DNA of 64,000 bases from Streptomyces sp. NBC_00490 (lineage in GTDB: Bacteria; Actinomycetota; Actinomycetes; Streptomycetales; Streptomycetaceae), in contig NZ_CP107869.1 of assembly GCF_036013645.1 (NCBI RefSeq), forward strand, positions 7,750,001-7,814,000. Reading direction: 5' to 3'. Positions 19,566 to 28,549 of the stretch are shown here, one piece after another. The notes below the pieces were generated by a model, which was given only the letters and a program-made list of their open reading frames with translations, was not told where the DNA came from and ran no database searches. Positions within the stretch are counted from its first letter, which is position 1. Every line of letters starts with the position of its first letter. Made by a program: the position numbers and the translations under genes.

Positions 19566-20888
19566 ATGCGTGTGAACAGAATGAGCCGTGCCCGCAGAGG
19601 GACGCTCCTGGGTGTCGCCGTGATGGCCCTGGCGGCCGGCATGACCACCGGTGCGGGCCCGGCCACCGCCCAGCCGAAGGCCGCCCCGACCGCGGCCGCC
19701 GACTGCAGCACGGCGTACCAGATCGAGAAGAAGCTCGCCTCCGGCACGACCTGGCGGATGTGCTGGCGCTTCGAGAGCAAGGCCGGGATCGTCCTGGAGG
19801 ACATCTCCTACCAGCCGCCCGGCGAGACCAAGCCGATCAAGGTCCTCAACAGCGCCAGGCTCGCCCAGATCCACGTGCCGTACGACGACGGCAGGAGCGA
19901 GTACAACGACCTGACGACGTACAACTTCGGCGACGGCCTGATGAACCTGACCGCCGCGGAGTGCCCCGGCGGCACGATCAAGACGGTCAAGGTCAAGAAC
20001 ACCTCGTACTACCAGGACCCGAACATCAAGGGCCTGTGCACCACCACCAAGACCCGCGGCCACGCCTACCGCCTGATGAACTACGACCAGAACAACACGG
20101 TCTACCAGGCGCAGGGCAAGGACCTGCTCGTCTACACGGTCAACAAGGTCGACTGGTACGAGTACATCACCGAGTGGCGCTTCCAGGACGACGGCACCGT
20201 CCACATGAACGTCGGCGCCACCGGCAGCCTTTCGCCGTACGACTACGACGCCGGTGACGGCCGCAGCTGGCCGATCGGCAAGGGCGCGGCGGCCAAGGCG
20301 GACAGCCACAGCCACAACGTGTTCTGGAAGCTCGACTTCGCCCTCGACGGTTCCTCCAAGGCGAAGGTCGAGCAGTACGACTCGAAGGTCACCGCCCCGG
20401 CCGGCGCCGGCAACGGCCCGACCGCCAAGACCACCCGCACCACGGTGACCAAGGAACTGGCGGGCGACAACAAGAACATGCGCTGGTGGCGCGTGGTGAG
20501 CTCGGCGGGCAAGAACAAGGACGGCCACCCGCGCTCCTACGAGCTCGTCCCCGGCCCCACCAGCAAGTACTCCGGCCGCCCCTTCACCCAGCACGACGTG
20601 TACTTCACCGAGTACAAGAAGTGCGAGAAGTACGCCAGCGAGAATCAGCCGGGCTGCGCCACCGGATCGGGCTCGTCCGTCGACAAGTTCGTGAACGGAC
20701 AGGCCCTCACCCACCCCGTGGTGTGGATGAACATCGGGTTCCACCACATAGCCCGGGACGAGGACCAGCAGCCGATGCCGGTCCACTGGCAGGGCTTCTC
20801 CATCGCCCCGCGTGACGTCACGGCTATGAATCCGCTCACTCCCGCCGCCCTCGCCGGGCAGAACGGCGACTGGAACCGCGGTAGTTGA
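19566..20888 (+). CDS. Secreted copper amine oxidase, catalytic domain only
   Basis: The protein has 440 residues from ATG 19566, with AAGGGAG upstream. A signal peptide (about 1-36) is present. The catalytic-domain landmarks of copper amine oxidases follow. RLMNYDQNN contains the NYD sequence whose Tyr becomes topaquinone. DSHSHNVFWKLDF supplies the HxH copper pair, and NIGFHHIARDEDQQPMPVHW supplies the third copper His plus the PMPV block. Full-length enzymes have about 650 residues; the N2/N3 part is missing here but resembles the preceding gene's product. It should oxidise primary amines outside the cell to aldehyde, ammonia and H2O2. Confidence 0.88.
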   Translation: MRVNRMSRARRGTLLGVAVMALAAGMTTGAGPATAQPKAAPTAAADCSTAYQIEKKLASGTTWRMCWRFESKAGIVLEDISYQPPGETKPIKVLNSARLAQIHVPYDDGRSEYNDLTTYNFGDGLMNLTAAECPGGTIKTVKVKNTSYYQDPNIKGLCTTTKTRGHAYRLMNYDQNNTVYQAQGKDLLVYTVNKVDWYEYITEWRFQDDGTVHMNVGATGSLSPYDYDAGDGRSWPIGKGAAAKADSHSHNVFWKLDFALDGSSKAKVEQYDSKVTAPAGAGNGPTAKTTRTTVTKELAGDNKNMRWWRVVSSAGKNKDGHPRSYELVPGPTSKYSGRPFTQHDVYFTEYKKCEKYASENQPGCATGSGSSVDKFVNGQALTHPVVWMNIGFHHIARDEDQQPMPVHWQGFSIAPRDVTAMNPLTPAALAGQNGDWNRGS

Positions 20889-20991
20889 GAAACGACCCTG
20901 TCCATCCGGCTGCACCGCCGACCGCTCCCGGAGTACCCTTCCTTGATCGTTGGCAAGGGTGGTGCTCGGGGGAGCGGAAGGCGGTGCGCGG

Positions 20992-22233
20992 GTGGGCTCG
21001 GGAGGGCTGGAGTTGCCCCCTGGTGACGAGGGTCACGAGGGGAACTCCGCAGACGTCCCGCCCGGCACGGTGTCGCTGGCACGGCCCATGGACGCCGCCG
21101 GTTCCATCGGGCCGGAGCTGGACTGGGACGCCGACGCCTGGCGCGAGGTGCGTACGCGCGCCCAGCGGGCCGGCCGGGCCTACATCTGGCTGAACCTCGT
21201 CGAACAGCGGCTGCGCGCGGTCGTGGCCGCTGTTCTGCGTCCCATCTACGAACCCGTCCACGGCGACGACTGGGTGGTCGCCGCCGCGGGGCCGGCCGGC
21301 CAGGAGTGGGTGCAGCGCGCGGTCGCCGTACGCGAAGTCAGCCGCCGCAAGGGCTACTTGCTCGACCCGGCCGACGACAACGTCCTGAGCTTCCTGACGT
21401 TGCCGCAGCTGCGGGAGCTGATGGTGCAGCACTGGCCGTGCTTCGAGCCCTACTTCGACGAGCGCCGGGACGTCGAACTCGCCCTGGACGAGCTGGAAGT
21501 GACCCGGAACGTCGTCTCGCGCAACCGGGCCCTGTCCGAGGCCGTCCTGGGCCAGGCCGAGCGGGCCTCGGCGAAACTGCTGGAGATACTCGGCGCCGGC
21601 GGTGACGTGCCGTCCGCGCGCAGACTGCCCGTGGACGCGGTCGAGGACCTCGTCGGCGACCGGTACGCGGACGTGGTCGCCGTCCACTCCGACCGGGTGC
21701 GGCTGCTGCGCCAGTTCCCCGCCGAGGACATCTTCGGCGGCGCCCGCCGTCTCGACGCCGTCGGTATCGGCCTCAACCTGCTCGTGCAGAACTTCTCCGG
21801 CCGCCGGCTGCTGCGCCTCGCCGAGGCCGGGTGCCGGGCGCGGCTGCTGTTCCTGAACCCGGCGTCCAGTGCCGTCAAGCGGCGCGAGCGTGAACTCGGC
21901 ATCAAGCGCGGTGAGTTGAGCCGCGCCGTCGAGATGAACATCCTGCACATGCGCCGGGTGCGGTCCCGGCTGCGCGACCCGGGCGCCTTCGAGATCCAGG
22001 TCTACGACGAGACGCCGCGCTTCACCGCCTACCTCGTCGACGGGGACGGCGCGGACGGGGTCGCCGTCGTGCAGTCCTATCTGCGGCGCTCGCGGGGCAT
22101 GGAGGCCCCGGTGCTGGTGCTGCGCAACGGGAACAAAGTCGTCAAGCCGGGCGAGATCGACGACAGCGGGCTCTTCCCGACCTACCGCGAGGAGTTCGAG
22201 ACGTCTTGGGTGGATTCACGGCCGGTGTCCTGA
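20992..22233 (+). CDS. SAV2148-type HEPN / DUF5919 protein
   Basis: The protein has about 413 residues from GTG 20992; GTG 20959/20962 or TTG 20950 are alternatives. The N-terminal half is helical, with WLNLVEQRLRAVVAAVLRPIYE and RREVSRRKGYLLDPADDN-like segments, and I recognise it as the HEPN family named after S. avermitilis SAV2148. The C-terminal half has a phospholipase-D-like or DUF5919 character. It includes IGLNLLVQNFSGRRLLRLAEAG, RLLFLNPASSAVKRRERELG and a final DSGLFPTYREEFETSW. It is probably cytosolic; no membrane segment is seen. HEPN proteins are often nucleases or RNA binders, but no RxxxxH motif is obvious. The function is unknown. Confidence 0.75.
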   Translation: MGSGGLELPPGDEGHEGNSADVPPGTVSLARPMDAAGSIGPELDWDADAWREVRTRAQRAGRAYIWLNLVEQRLRAVVAAVLRPIYEPVHGDDWVVAAAGPAGQEWVQRAVAVREVSRRKGYLLDPADDNVLSFLTLPQLRELMVQHWPCFEPYFDERRDVELALDELEVTRNVVSRNRALSEAVLGQAERASAKLLEILGAGGDVPSARRLPVDAVEDLVGDRYADVVAVHSDRVRLLRQFPAEDIFGGARRLDAVGIGLNLLVQNFSGRRLLRLAEAGCRARLLFLNPASSAVKRRERELGIKRGELSRAVEMNILHMRRVRSRLRDPGAFEIQVYDETPRFTAYLVDGDGADGVAVVQSYLRRSRGMEAPVLVLRNGNKVVKPGEIDDSGLFPTYREEFETSWVDSRPVS

Positions 22234-22330
22234 AAGTTCCGTAAGCGGAACGCGGTCCTCTGATTGTCAGTGGCGCATGGGATCGTGGAGACCACTGGGG
22301 GAAAGCACCACCAAGAAGGGGGGCCGCCAC

Positions 22331-23053
22331 ATGGGCTGGCACCAGGAGCTGCTGATCGGCTTCGACCTGGAGACGACCGGAACCGATCCGCGCGAGGCGC
22401 GCATCGTGACGGGGGCCGTGATCGAGGTCAGGGCGGGACAGCCCATAGGGCACCGCGAATGGCTGGCGGACCCGGGCGTGGAGATCCCCGCGGACGCGGT
22501 GGCGGTCCACGGGATCAGCAATGAACGCGCGGCCACCGAGGGCCGCCCGGCCGACCAGGTCGCGGACGCCATCGCCGACGTCCTGGCGACCTACTGGAAG
22601 ACGGGGGTCCCGGTCGTCGCCTACAACGCGGCCTTCGACCTGACCCTGCTCTCGGCGGAGCTGCGCCGCCACGGCCTGCCCTCGCTGCGGGACCGCCTGG
22701 GCGGCGTCGATCCGGCGCCGGTCGTCGACCCGTACACGATCGACCGGTCCATCGACCGCTACCGCCGCGGCAAGCGCAACCTCGAAGCGGTGTGCGGGGA
22801 GTACGGAGTCCCGCTCGACGCCGCTCACAACGCCTCGGCGGACGCCCTCGCCGCGGCCCGGCTCGCCCACGCGATAGCCGACCGCCACCCCAAGATCGCC
22901 TCCCTCGGCCCGGCGGAACTGCACCGCCGCCAGATCGAGTGGTACGCGGAGTGGGCGGCGGACTTCCAGAGCTTCCTGCGCCGCAAGGGCGAGGCGGACG
23001 CGGTGGTCGACGGGACGTGGCCGCTCAGGGAGTTGGCGGACGAAACGGTCTGA
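22331..23053 (+). CDS. 3'-5' exonuclease, DnaQ/epsilon-like
   Basis: The protein has 240 residues from ATG 22331, preceded by GAAGGGGGG. It is a DEDDh exonuclease with Exo I GFDLETTGTDP, Exo II VAYNAAFDLTLL and Exo III HNASADALAAARL; the five catalytic residues are all present. The C-terminal 60 residues (RRQIEWYAEWAADFQSFLRR) form a helical extension common in streptomycete members of this family. It may be a stand-alone proofreading or RNA/DNA-trimming enzyme. It converges on the APH-fold gene with an 18-bp gap. Confidence 0.92.
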   Translation: MGWHQELLIGFDLETTGTDPREARIVTGAVIEVRAGQPIGHREWLADPGVEIPADAVAVHGISNERAATEGRPADQVADAIADVLATYWKTGVPVVAYNAAFDLTLLSAELRRHGLPSLRDRLGGVDPAPVVDPYTIDRSIDRYRRGKRNLEAVCGEYGVPLDAAHNASADALAAARLAHAIADRHPKIASLGPAELHRRQIEWYAEWAADFQSFLRRKGEADAVVDGTWPLRELADETV

Positions 23054-23071
23054 CCCTTCGGGGCGAACCGC

Positions 23072-23935
23072 TCAGAACGGATACCAGCGCACCGTCTCGT
23101 CCCCGTCCCGCAAAGACGCCACCCGACGCTCGAACTCGGCCAGCGCCGCCGGGTTGACGGGTGCGTGCTGGGCCACCCAGGCGCAGCTCGCCGTCTCCCG
23201 GGCGCCCCGCAGCACACCGCAGCCCTCCCACTCGCGCACGTCCCAGCCGTACGCCTCGGTGAAGGACTCGTAAGCCGCCGCGGGCAGCCCGTAGCGGTCG
23301 CGGGACAGGGCCATCACCACCAGGTCGTGCTCGCGCAGGTCGGCGGAGAAGGTCTCCAGGTCCATCAGGACCGGGCCGTCGGGGCCGATGTGCACATTGC
23401 GGGGGAGGGCGTCGCCGTGGATGGGGCCGGGTGGCAGCTGCGGGGTGAGCGCGGCCGCGGCCGCCGCGAAGCCGTCCCGGCGCTGTCGGAGGTACGCGGC
23501 GTCCGCGGGGTCGACCGCGTCGCCCGCGAGACGCAGCCAGCGTTCCACACCGCCCAGCAGCTCGCGGGGCGGGAGCGCGAAGGCGGGGGAGGGGAGAGCG
23601 TGGACCACCCGTAGGAGTTCGGCCAAATCCCGGGGCTCGGCGGGGCGTACGGGATCGGGCAGCCGGCGCCACACCGTCACCGGGTGCCCCTCGACGAGCA
23701 GGGCCTTCGGCTCGGCCGCCCGCACCGCCGGCACCTCCGCCTCGGCGAGCCACGCCGCGATGGCCAGCTCCCGGCGCGCCCGGTCCAGGAGTTCGGCGTC
23801 CCGGCCCACCTTGACGACCAGGTCACCGACGGCGAACACGGCGTTCTCGCCCAGCGCGAGCAGTCGCGCCCCGGCGCCCGGCCCGGGCAGCACGCCAGCC
23901 GCGGCCAATACGTCCCGCGCCCGTGCCTCGTCCAT
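23072..23935 (-). CDS. Aminoglycoside/homoserine kinase-like phosphotransferase
   Basis: The protein has 287 residues from ATG 23935, with a GGAGG-rich leader. Unlike the copy at 5699-6634, it keeps every key residue. These are Lys in LVVKVGRD, the catalytic loop IHGDALPRNVHI and the metal site LMDLETFS. It should phosphorylate a hydroxyl of a small molecule; the family name does not establish antibiotic resistance. It is divergent from the sugar ABC importer across 199 bp. Confidence 0.88.
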   Translation of the reverse strand: MDEARARDVLAAAGVLPGPGAGARLLALGENAVFAVGDLVVKVGRDAELLDRARRELAIAAWLAEAEVPAVRAAEPKALLVEGHPVTVWRRLPDPVRPAEPRDLAELLRVVHALPSPAFALPPRELLGGVERWLRLAGDAVDPADAAYLRQRRDGFAAAAAALTPQLPPGPIHGDALPRNVHIGPDGPVLMDLETFSADLREHDLVVMALSRDRYGLPAAAYESFTEAYGWDVREWEGCGVLRGARETASCAWVAQHAPVNPAALAEFERRVASLRDGDETVRWYPF

Positions 23936-24072
23936 CGTCCGCCTCCGTCTCCTCGGCCCTGCCCGTAACGGATGTCCCGGATGTGCCGATGTGCTCGCGC
24001 ACACGGCGTCGACTTCCCGCCATCCGTCGGCCAGTCTCGCATTCGTACAGGTCGGACGGTGTGCGCGGTGCC

Positions 24073-24101
24073 TTGACGACCCATAACCCCTTCACGACCA
24101 T
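24073..24101 (+). promoter_or_regulatory. Candidate promoter of the ABC importer operon
   Basis: TTGACG (24073-24078) is followed after 17 bp by GACCAT (24096-24101), about 34 nt upstream of the GTG start. AAGGAG (24121-24126) serves as ribosome-binding site. Confidence 0.4.
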
Positions 24102-24134
24102 GACGGAGGCCCACCGGGGGAAGGAGCCGATCAC

Positions 24135-25070
24135 GTGACCACGGTGACCGTGACCAAACGCTCGACGCGGGGAGCGCCACGCGCGGGCGGGGACCGGCGG
24201 ACGGTGGACCGCGGGGCCTGGTTCCTGGTGCTGCCCGCGCTGATCCCCATCCTGGTGCTGAGCGTCGGCCCGCTGCTGTACGGCATCCTGCTGGCGTTCA
24301 CGGACTCCCAGTCCGGCCGGACCCGGTCCACGCAGTGGATCGGCACCCTCAACTTCCAGGACCTGCTGCACGACACGCTGTTCTGGGAGTCGTTCCGGAT
24401 CGGTCTGGTGTGGGCCGTCGGGGTGACCGTGCCGCAGTTCCTGCTCGCCCTCGGACTCGCCCTGCTGCTCAACCAGGACCTGCGGCTGCGATGGCTGGCC
24501 CGCGCGCTGGCGATCATCCCGTGGGCCATGCCCGAGGTCGTCGTCGGTGTGATGTGGCGCCTCGTCTACAACCCGGACGCCGGCGTCCTCAACGAGACCC
24601 TGCGCGACCTCGGACTCGGTGACGGCCGCGACTGGCTCAGCGGTCTGGGCACCGCCCTGCCCGCGGTGATCGTCGTCGGCATCTGGGCCGGCATGCCGAC
24701 CACCACGGTCGCGCTGCTCGCGGGCCTGCAGAACACCCCGCGCGAACTGCACGAGGCGGCGGCGGTCGACGGAGCCGGTGCCTGGCGGCGCTTCCGTACG
24801 GTCACCTGGCCCGCCCTGAGACCGGTCGCCCTCGCCATGGTCGCCCTCAACCTGATCTGGAACTTCAACTCCTTCGCCCTCGTGTACGTGCTCACCAGCG
24901 GCGGACCCGGCGGCCGCACCCGGCTGCCCATGCTCTTCGCCTACGAGGAGGCCTTCCGCTACGGGCAGTTCGGGTACGCGGCGGCCATGGGATGTGTGAT
25001 GGTCGCGGTGATCTCCCTCCTCCTCGCCGTCTTCCTGGTGGGCCGGATCAGGGGAGGTGACGAGGGATGA
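24135..25070 (+). CDS. Carbohydrate ABC transporter permease (MalF-like)
   Basis: The protein has 311 residues from GTG 24135, with AAGGAG 8 nt upstream. It has six predicted transmembrane segments. The cytoplasmic coupling loop ELHEAAAVDGAGAWRRFR is the EAA motif of binding-protein-dependent permeases. The N-terminus carries the short extended region typical of the MalF/CUT1 partner. It overlaps the next permease gene by 4 bp (ATGA), so the two are translated together. Confidence 0.93.
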   Translation: MTTVTVTKRSTRGAPRAGGDRRTVDRGAWFLVLPALIPILVLSVGPLLYGILLAFTDSQSGRTRSTQWIGTLNFQDLLHDTLFWESFRIGLVWAVGVTVPQFLLALGLALLLNQDLRLRWLARALAIIPWAMPEVVVGVMWRLVYNPDAGVLNETLRDLGLGDGRDWLSGLGTALPAVIVVGIWAGMPTTTVALLAGLQNTPRELHEAAAVDGAGAWRRFRTVTWPALRPVALAMVALNLIWNFNSFALVYVLTSGGPGGRTRLPMLFAYEEAFRYGQFGYAAAMGCVMVAVISLLLAVFLVGRIRGGDEG

Positions 25071-25900
25071 GGACCAGCACCGCGGGCCGCGTCGGACAGT
25101 ACGCCGCCCTGCTCGCGTACCTCGTCTTCCTCGCGTTCCCGTTCCTCTGGCTGCTCTCCACCGCGTTCAAGCCGCCCCGGGAACTGGGCAGTCTGCACCC
25201 GACCTGGATCCCCGAGAACCCCACCCTCGACAACTTCCGGCAGGCCTTCGACGAACAGCCGCTGCTGCGCGCCGCGGGCAACTCCCTGCTCGCCGCGCTC
25301 GGCGCCGCCCTCGTCGCCGTCCTGATCGCGACCCCGCTGGCGTACGTCATGGCCCGGCACCGCACCCCGCTCGCGCGGGCGGCGACCGGCTGGGTGGTGG
25401 TCAGCCAGGCGTTCCCGCTGGTGCTGGTGATCATCCCGCTGTTCCTGGTGCTGAAGAACCTTCAGCTGATCAACTCGCTGTTCGGGCTGGTGCTGGTGTA
25501 CGTGGTGTGGGCGCTGCCGTTCGCGCTGTGGATGCTCGTCGGGTACGTCCGGGCGGTGCCCGTCGAACTGGAGGAGGCGGCGGCCGTCGACGGGGCCGGG
25601 AAGCTGCGGACGCTGGTGTCGGTGACCGCGCCGCTGCTGGCGCCGGGGATCGTGGCGACGGCACTGTTCGCGTTCATCACGGCGTGGAACGAGTTCTTCT
25701 TCGCGCTGGTCCTGCTGAAGACCCCGGAGAAACAGACCCTGCCGGTCGTCCTCACCCACTTCATCGGTGCGGAGGGCGTCGCCGACCTGGGCCCGCTGGC
25801 CGCCGCCGCGTTCCTGGCGACCCTGCCCTCCCTGGTCGTCTTCGCGATCATCCAGCGGCGGATCACGAGCGGCATGCTGACCGGGGCGGTGAAGAGCTGA
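25067..25900 (+). CDS. Carbohydrate ABC transporter permease (MalG-like)
   Basis: The protein has 277 residues from ATG 25067, coupled to the preceding gene. It has six transmembrane segments. FPFLWLLSTAFKPPRE near the N-terminus and the EAA loop ELEEAAAVDGAGKLRTL are typical of CUT1 MalG-type permeases. It ends in TGATG overlapping the binding-protein start. The ATPase is not encoded here; streptomycetes usually share MsiK among such importers. Confidence 0.93.
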   Translation: MRTSTAGRVGQYAALLAYLVFLAFPFLWLLSTAFKPPRELGSLHPTWIPENPTLDNFRQAFDEQPLLRAAGNSLLAALGAALVAVLIATPLAYVMARHRTPLARAATGWVVVSQAFPLVLVIIPLFLVLKNLQLINSLFGLVLVYVVWALPFALWMLVGYVRAVPVELEEAAAVDGAGKLRTLVSVTAPLLAPGIVATALFAFITAWNEFFFALVLLKTPEKQTLPVVLTHFIGAEGVADLGPLAAAAFLATLPSLVVFAIIQRRITSGMLTGAVKS

Positions 25901-27180
25901 TGCGTACGCGAGGGATCGTCGCCCTGTGCCTGATCCTGCTGCTCACCTCCTGCACCGGCGGCGGTGACAGCGGTGACGCCGGCACCGTCACCCTGCGCTT
26001 CCAGTCCCTGGCCTGGCAGGAGGAGTCCGTCGAGGCGAACCGGCAGCTGGTGAAGGAGTGGAACGCGAGCCACCCGGACGTCAAGGTCGAGTACGTCCAG
26101 GGCAGTTGGGACAGCGTCCACGACCAGCTCCTCACCTCCTTCGAGGGTGGCGAGGCGCCGGACATCATCCATGACGCCTCCGACGACCTGGCGGACTTCG
26201 CGTACGGCGGCTATCTCGCCGACCTGAGCGACCTGCTGCCCGCCCGGCTCAGGTCGGACATCCCGCAGCGGAGCTGGGACACGACCACCTTCGGTGACGG
26301 TGTCTACGGAGTGCCCTTCCTCCAGGAACCGCGGGTGCTGATCGCCAACGCCACGTGGCTGAAGGAGTCCGGCGTACGGATCCCGACACCCGAGGACCCC
26401 TGGACCTGGCCGGAGTTCCGGCAGATCACCGACCGGCTGAGCGGCGAGGGGAAGTACGGCGTCGCCTGGCCGCTCAAGGAGCCCGTCTCGGCCACGCTCA
26501 ACCTGTCCCTGTCGGCGGGCGGACAGCTCTTCCACCGGGGCTCCGACGGCAAGGTGACGATCCGGTTCGAGGAGGGAGACGAGGTCGTGCCGCGCACCAT
26601 CCACGACCAGGCGAACACCGATGACAGCGCCTCGCCCACCACCCTCGGCAGCGGCGGCTCGGACACCCTGCCCGGCTTCTTCGGCGGCAGGTACGCGATG
26701 GTCCCGCTCGGCTTCTCCTACCGCCAGCAGATCGTCCAGCAGGCGCCGAAGGGTTTCGACTGGCAGGTGCTGCCCGCCCCGGCCGGTGCCGACGGGCTCA
26801 GCCAGGGCGTCAGCCCGCAGACGCTCTCCGTCGCCGAGGACAGCCCCCACAAGAAGGAGGCCGTCGAGTTCGTCGACTTCCTGCTGCGGCCGAAGAACAT
26901 GGTGCGCCTCGCGCTGGGCGACTGGATGCTGCCCACCGGCACCGCGGCGCTGAAGGACCCGGCCCTGCGCACGGGCGAGAACGACTGGGCCACGGGGACC
27001 GCGCTCGCCGGTCGACTGCGCTCGGCGCCCGCCCAGTCCGTGCGCGGCTACCCCGAGTGGAAGGACAAGGTCGCCACGCCCGCCTTCCAGGAGTACTACA
27101 GCGGGGCGATCGGACTCGACGAGCTGCGTGAGCGGCTGGAGAAGGACGGCAATCTGGTGCTCGCCCGCTATCAGCGCTAA
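25900..27180 (+). CDS. Sugar-binding lipoprotein of ABC importer
   Basis: The protein has 426 residues from ATG 25900, overlapping the permease stop. A lipoprotein signal peptide ends in LLLTSC, with lipidation expected at Cys18. The mature part is a family 1 extracellular solute-binding protein with [28 protein letters not shown] and [20 protein letters not shown]. The ligand is a carbohydrate by family, but it cannot be specified. The gene order permease-permease-binding protein is less usual than binding protein first. Confidence 0.92.
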   Translation: MRTRGIVALCLILLLTSCTGGGDSGDAGTVTLRFQSLAWQEESVEANRQLVKEWNASHPDVKVEYVQGSWDSVHDQLLTSFEGGEAPDIIHDASDDLADFAYGGYLADLSDLLPARLRSDIPQRSWDTTTFGDGVYGVPFLQEPRVLIANATWLKESGVRIPTPEDPWTWPEFRQITDRLSGEGKYGVAWPLKEPVSATLNLSLSAGGQLFHRGSDGKVTIRFEEGDEVVPRTIHDQANTDDSASPTTLGSGGSDTLPGFFGGRYAMVPLGFSYRQQIVQQAPKGFDWQVLPAPAGADGLSQGVSPQTLSVAEDSPHKKEAVEFVDFLLRPKNMVRLALGDWMLPTGTAALKDPALRTGENDWATGTALAGRLRSAPAQSVRGYPEWKDKVATPAFQEYYSGAIGLDELRERLEKDGNLVLARYQR

Positions 27181-27201
27181 CCGCGAGGTTCACGAAAACA
27201 G

Positions 27202-27232
27202 TTTGCACGAGACGTATCGTCTCGCCTACGGT
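27202..27232 (+). promoter_or_regulatory. mgt promoter with embedded operator palindrome
   Basis: A -35-like TTTGCA (27202-27207) and a -10 TACGGT (27227-27232) flank a perfect palindrome CGAGACG-TAT-CGTCTCG (27208-27224). The -10 ends 7 nt before ATG 27240, so the mRNA is probably leaderless. The palindrome has the size and symmetry of a TetR-type operator and would block RNA polymerase directly. Confidence 0.65.
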
Positions 27233-27239
27233 CGGCGCC

Positions 27240-28442
27240 ATGACCACTCCCGCACACATCGCCATGTTCTCCATCGCCGCCCACGGCCACGTGAACCCGA
27301 GCCTGGAAGTGATCCGGGAGCTCGTCGCGCGCGGCCACCGCGTCACGTACGCCATCCCGCCGGTCTTCGCGGAGAAGGTCGCCGAGACCGGCGCCGAGCC
27401 CAGGCTCTGGAACTCCACCCTGCCCGGCCCCGGCGCCGACCCGGAGGCATGGGGCAGCACCCTGCTGGACAACGTGGAGCCGTTCCTCGCCGATGCCGTC
27501 CAGGCGCTCCCGCAGCTGATCGAGGCGTACGACGGGGACGAGCCGGACCTCGTCCTGCACGACATCACCTCGTACCCGGCCCGCGTCCTCGCCCACCGCT
27601 GGGGCGTGCCCGCCGTCTCGCTCTCGCCGAACCTCGTCGCCTGGGAGGGCTACGAGGAGGAGGTCGCCGAGCCGATGTGGGCGGAGCCGAAGAAGACCGA
27701 GCGCGGACAGGCCTACTACGCCCGCTTCCACGCCTGGCTGGAGGAGAACGGGATCACTCAGCACCCCGACGACTTCGCCGGCCGGCCCCCTCGCTCCATC
27801 GTCCTGATCCCCAAGGCGCTGCAGCCCCACGCCGACCGCGTCGACGAGACCGTCTACAGCTTCGTCGGCGCCTGTCAGGGCGAGCGCGGCGCGGAGGGCG
27901 ACTGGCGGCGGCCCGCGGACGCCGAGAAGGTGGCGCTCGTGTCGCTCGGGTCGTCCTTCACCAAGCAGCCCGGCTTCTACCGGGAGTGCCTGAAGGCCTT
28001 CGGCGACCTGCCGGGCTGGTATCTGGTGCTCCAGATCGGCGGGAGCGTGGACCCGGCCGAACTGGGCGACATCCCCGCGAACGTCGAAGTGCGCTCATGG
28101 GTGCCGCAGTTGGCGATCCTGCGGCAGGCCGACCTGTTCGTCACCCACGCCGGCGCCGGCGGCAGCCAGGAGGGACTGGCCACCGCCACACCGATGATCG
28201 CCGTACCGCAGGCCGTGGACCAGTTCGGCAACGCCGACATGCTCCAGGCGCTCGGCGTCGCCCGGCACATCCCCACCGAGGAGGCCACCGCCGAAACGCT
28301 GCGGGCCACCGCCCTCGCACTCGTGGACGACCCCGAGGTCGCGCGGAAGCTGAAGGACATCCAGGCCCGGATGGCTGATGAGGGCGGCACCCGGCGGGCA
28401 GCCGACCTCATCGAGGCCGAACTGCCCGCCCGCCAGGAGTAG
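27240..28442 (+). CDS. mgt: Macrolide glycosyltransferase (OleD/Mgt type)
   Basis: The protein has 400 residues. It is very similar to S. antibioticus OleD and S. lividans Mgt, which I recognise from long shared segments. Examples are [36 protein letters not shown] and the nucleotide-sugar site [20 protein letters not shown]. It is a GT1, GT-B enzyme that transfers glucose from UDP-glucose to a macrolide hydroxyl, which inactivates the antibiotic. The catalytic His is in AAHGHVNP. It acts in the cytosol. No macrolide cluster or TetR gene adjoins it. A strong terminator follows. Confidence 0.94.
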   Translation: MTTPAHIAMFSIAAHGHVNPSLEVIRELVARGHRVTYAIPPVFAEKVAETGAEPRLWNSTLPGPGADPEAWGSTLLDNVEPFLADAVQALPQLIEAYDGDEPDLVLHDITSYPARVLAHRWGVPAVSLSPNLVAWEGYEEEVAEPMWAEPKKTERGQAYYARFHAWLEENGITQHPDDFAGRPPRSIVLIPKALQPHADRVDETVYSFVGACQGERGAEGDWRRPADAEKVALVSLGSSFTKQPGFYRECLKAFGDLPGWYLVLQIGGSVDPAELGDIPANVEVRSWVPQLAILRQADLFVTHAGAGGSQEGLATATPMIAVPQAVDQFGNADMLQALGVARHIPTEEATAETLRATALALVDDPEVARKLKDIQARMADEGGTRRAADLIEAELPARQE

Positions 28443-28494
28443 TTCGGACCGTCGCGCCCCCGCGATCGAGGATGTCGGCCGAACAGAGGGCAGG

Positions 28495-28535
28495 CGAAGG
28501 CCCGTTGGTTCCCCCGGGATACCAACGGGCCTTCG
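28495..28535. terminator. Bidirectional hairpin terminator between mgt and MMPL gene
   Basis: A perfect 15-bp stem, CGAAGGCCCGTTGGT (28495-28509) pairing with 28521-28535, encloses an 11-nt loop. It sits between two convergent stop codons and can serve both strands. Confidence 0.85.
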
Positions 28536-28549
28536 GTCAAGGGGCGGAA

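Noticed and set aside
20992..22233. HEPN toxin of a HEPN/MNT toxin-antitoxin pair
   Set aside because: No nucleotidyltransferase partner gene adjoins and the RxxxxH motif of HEPN RNases is not evident.
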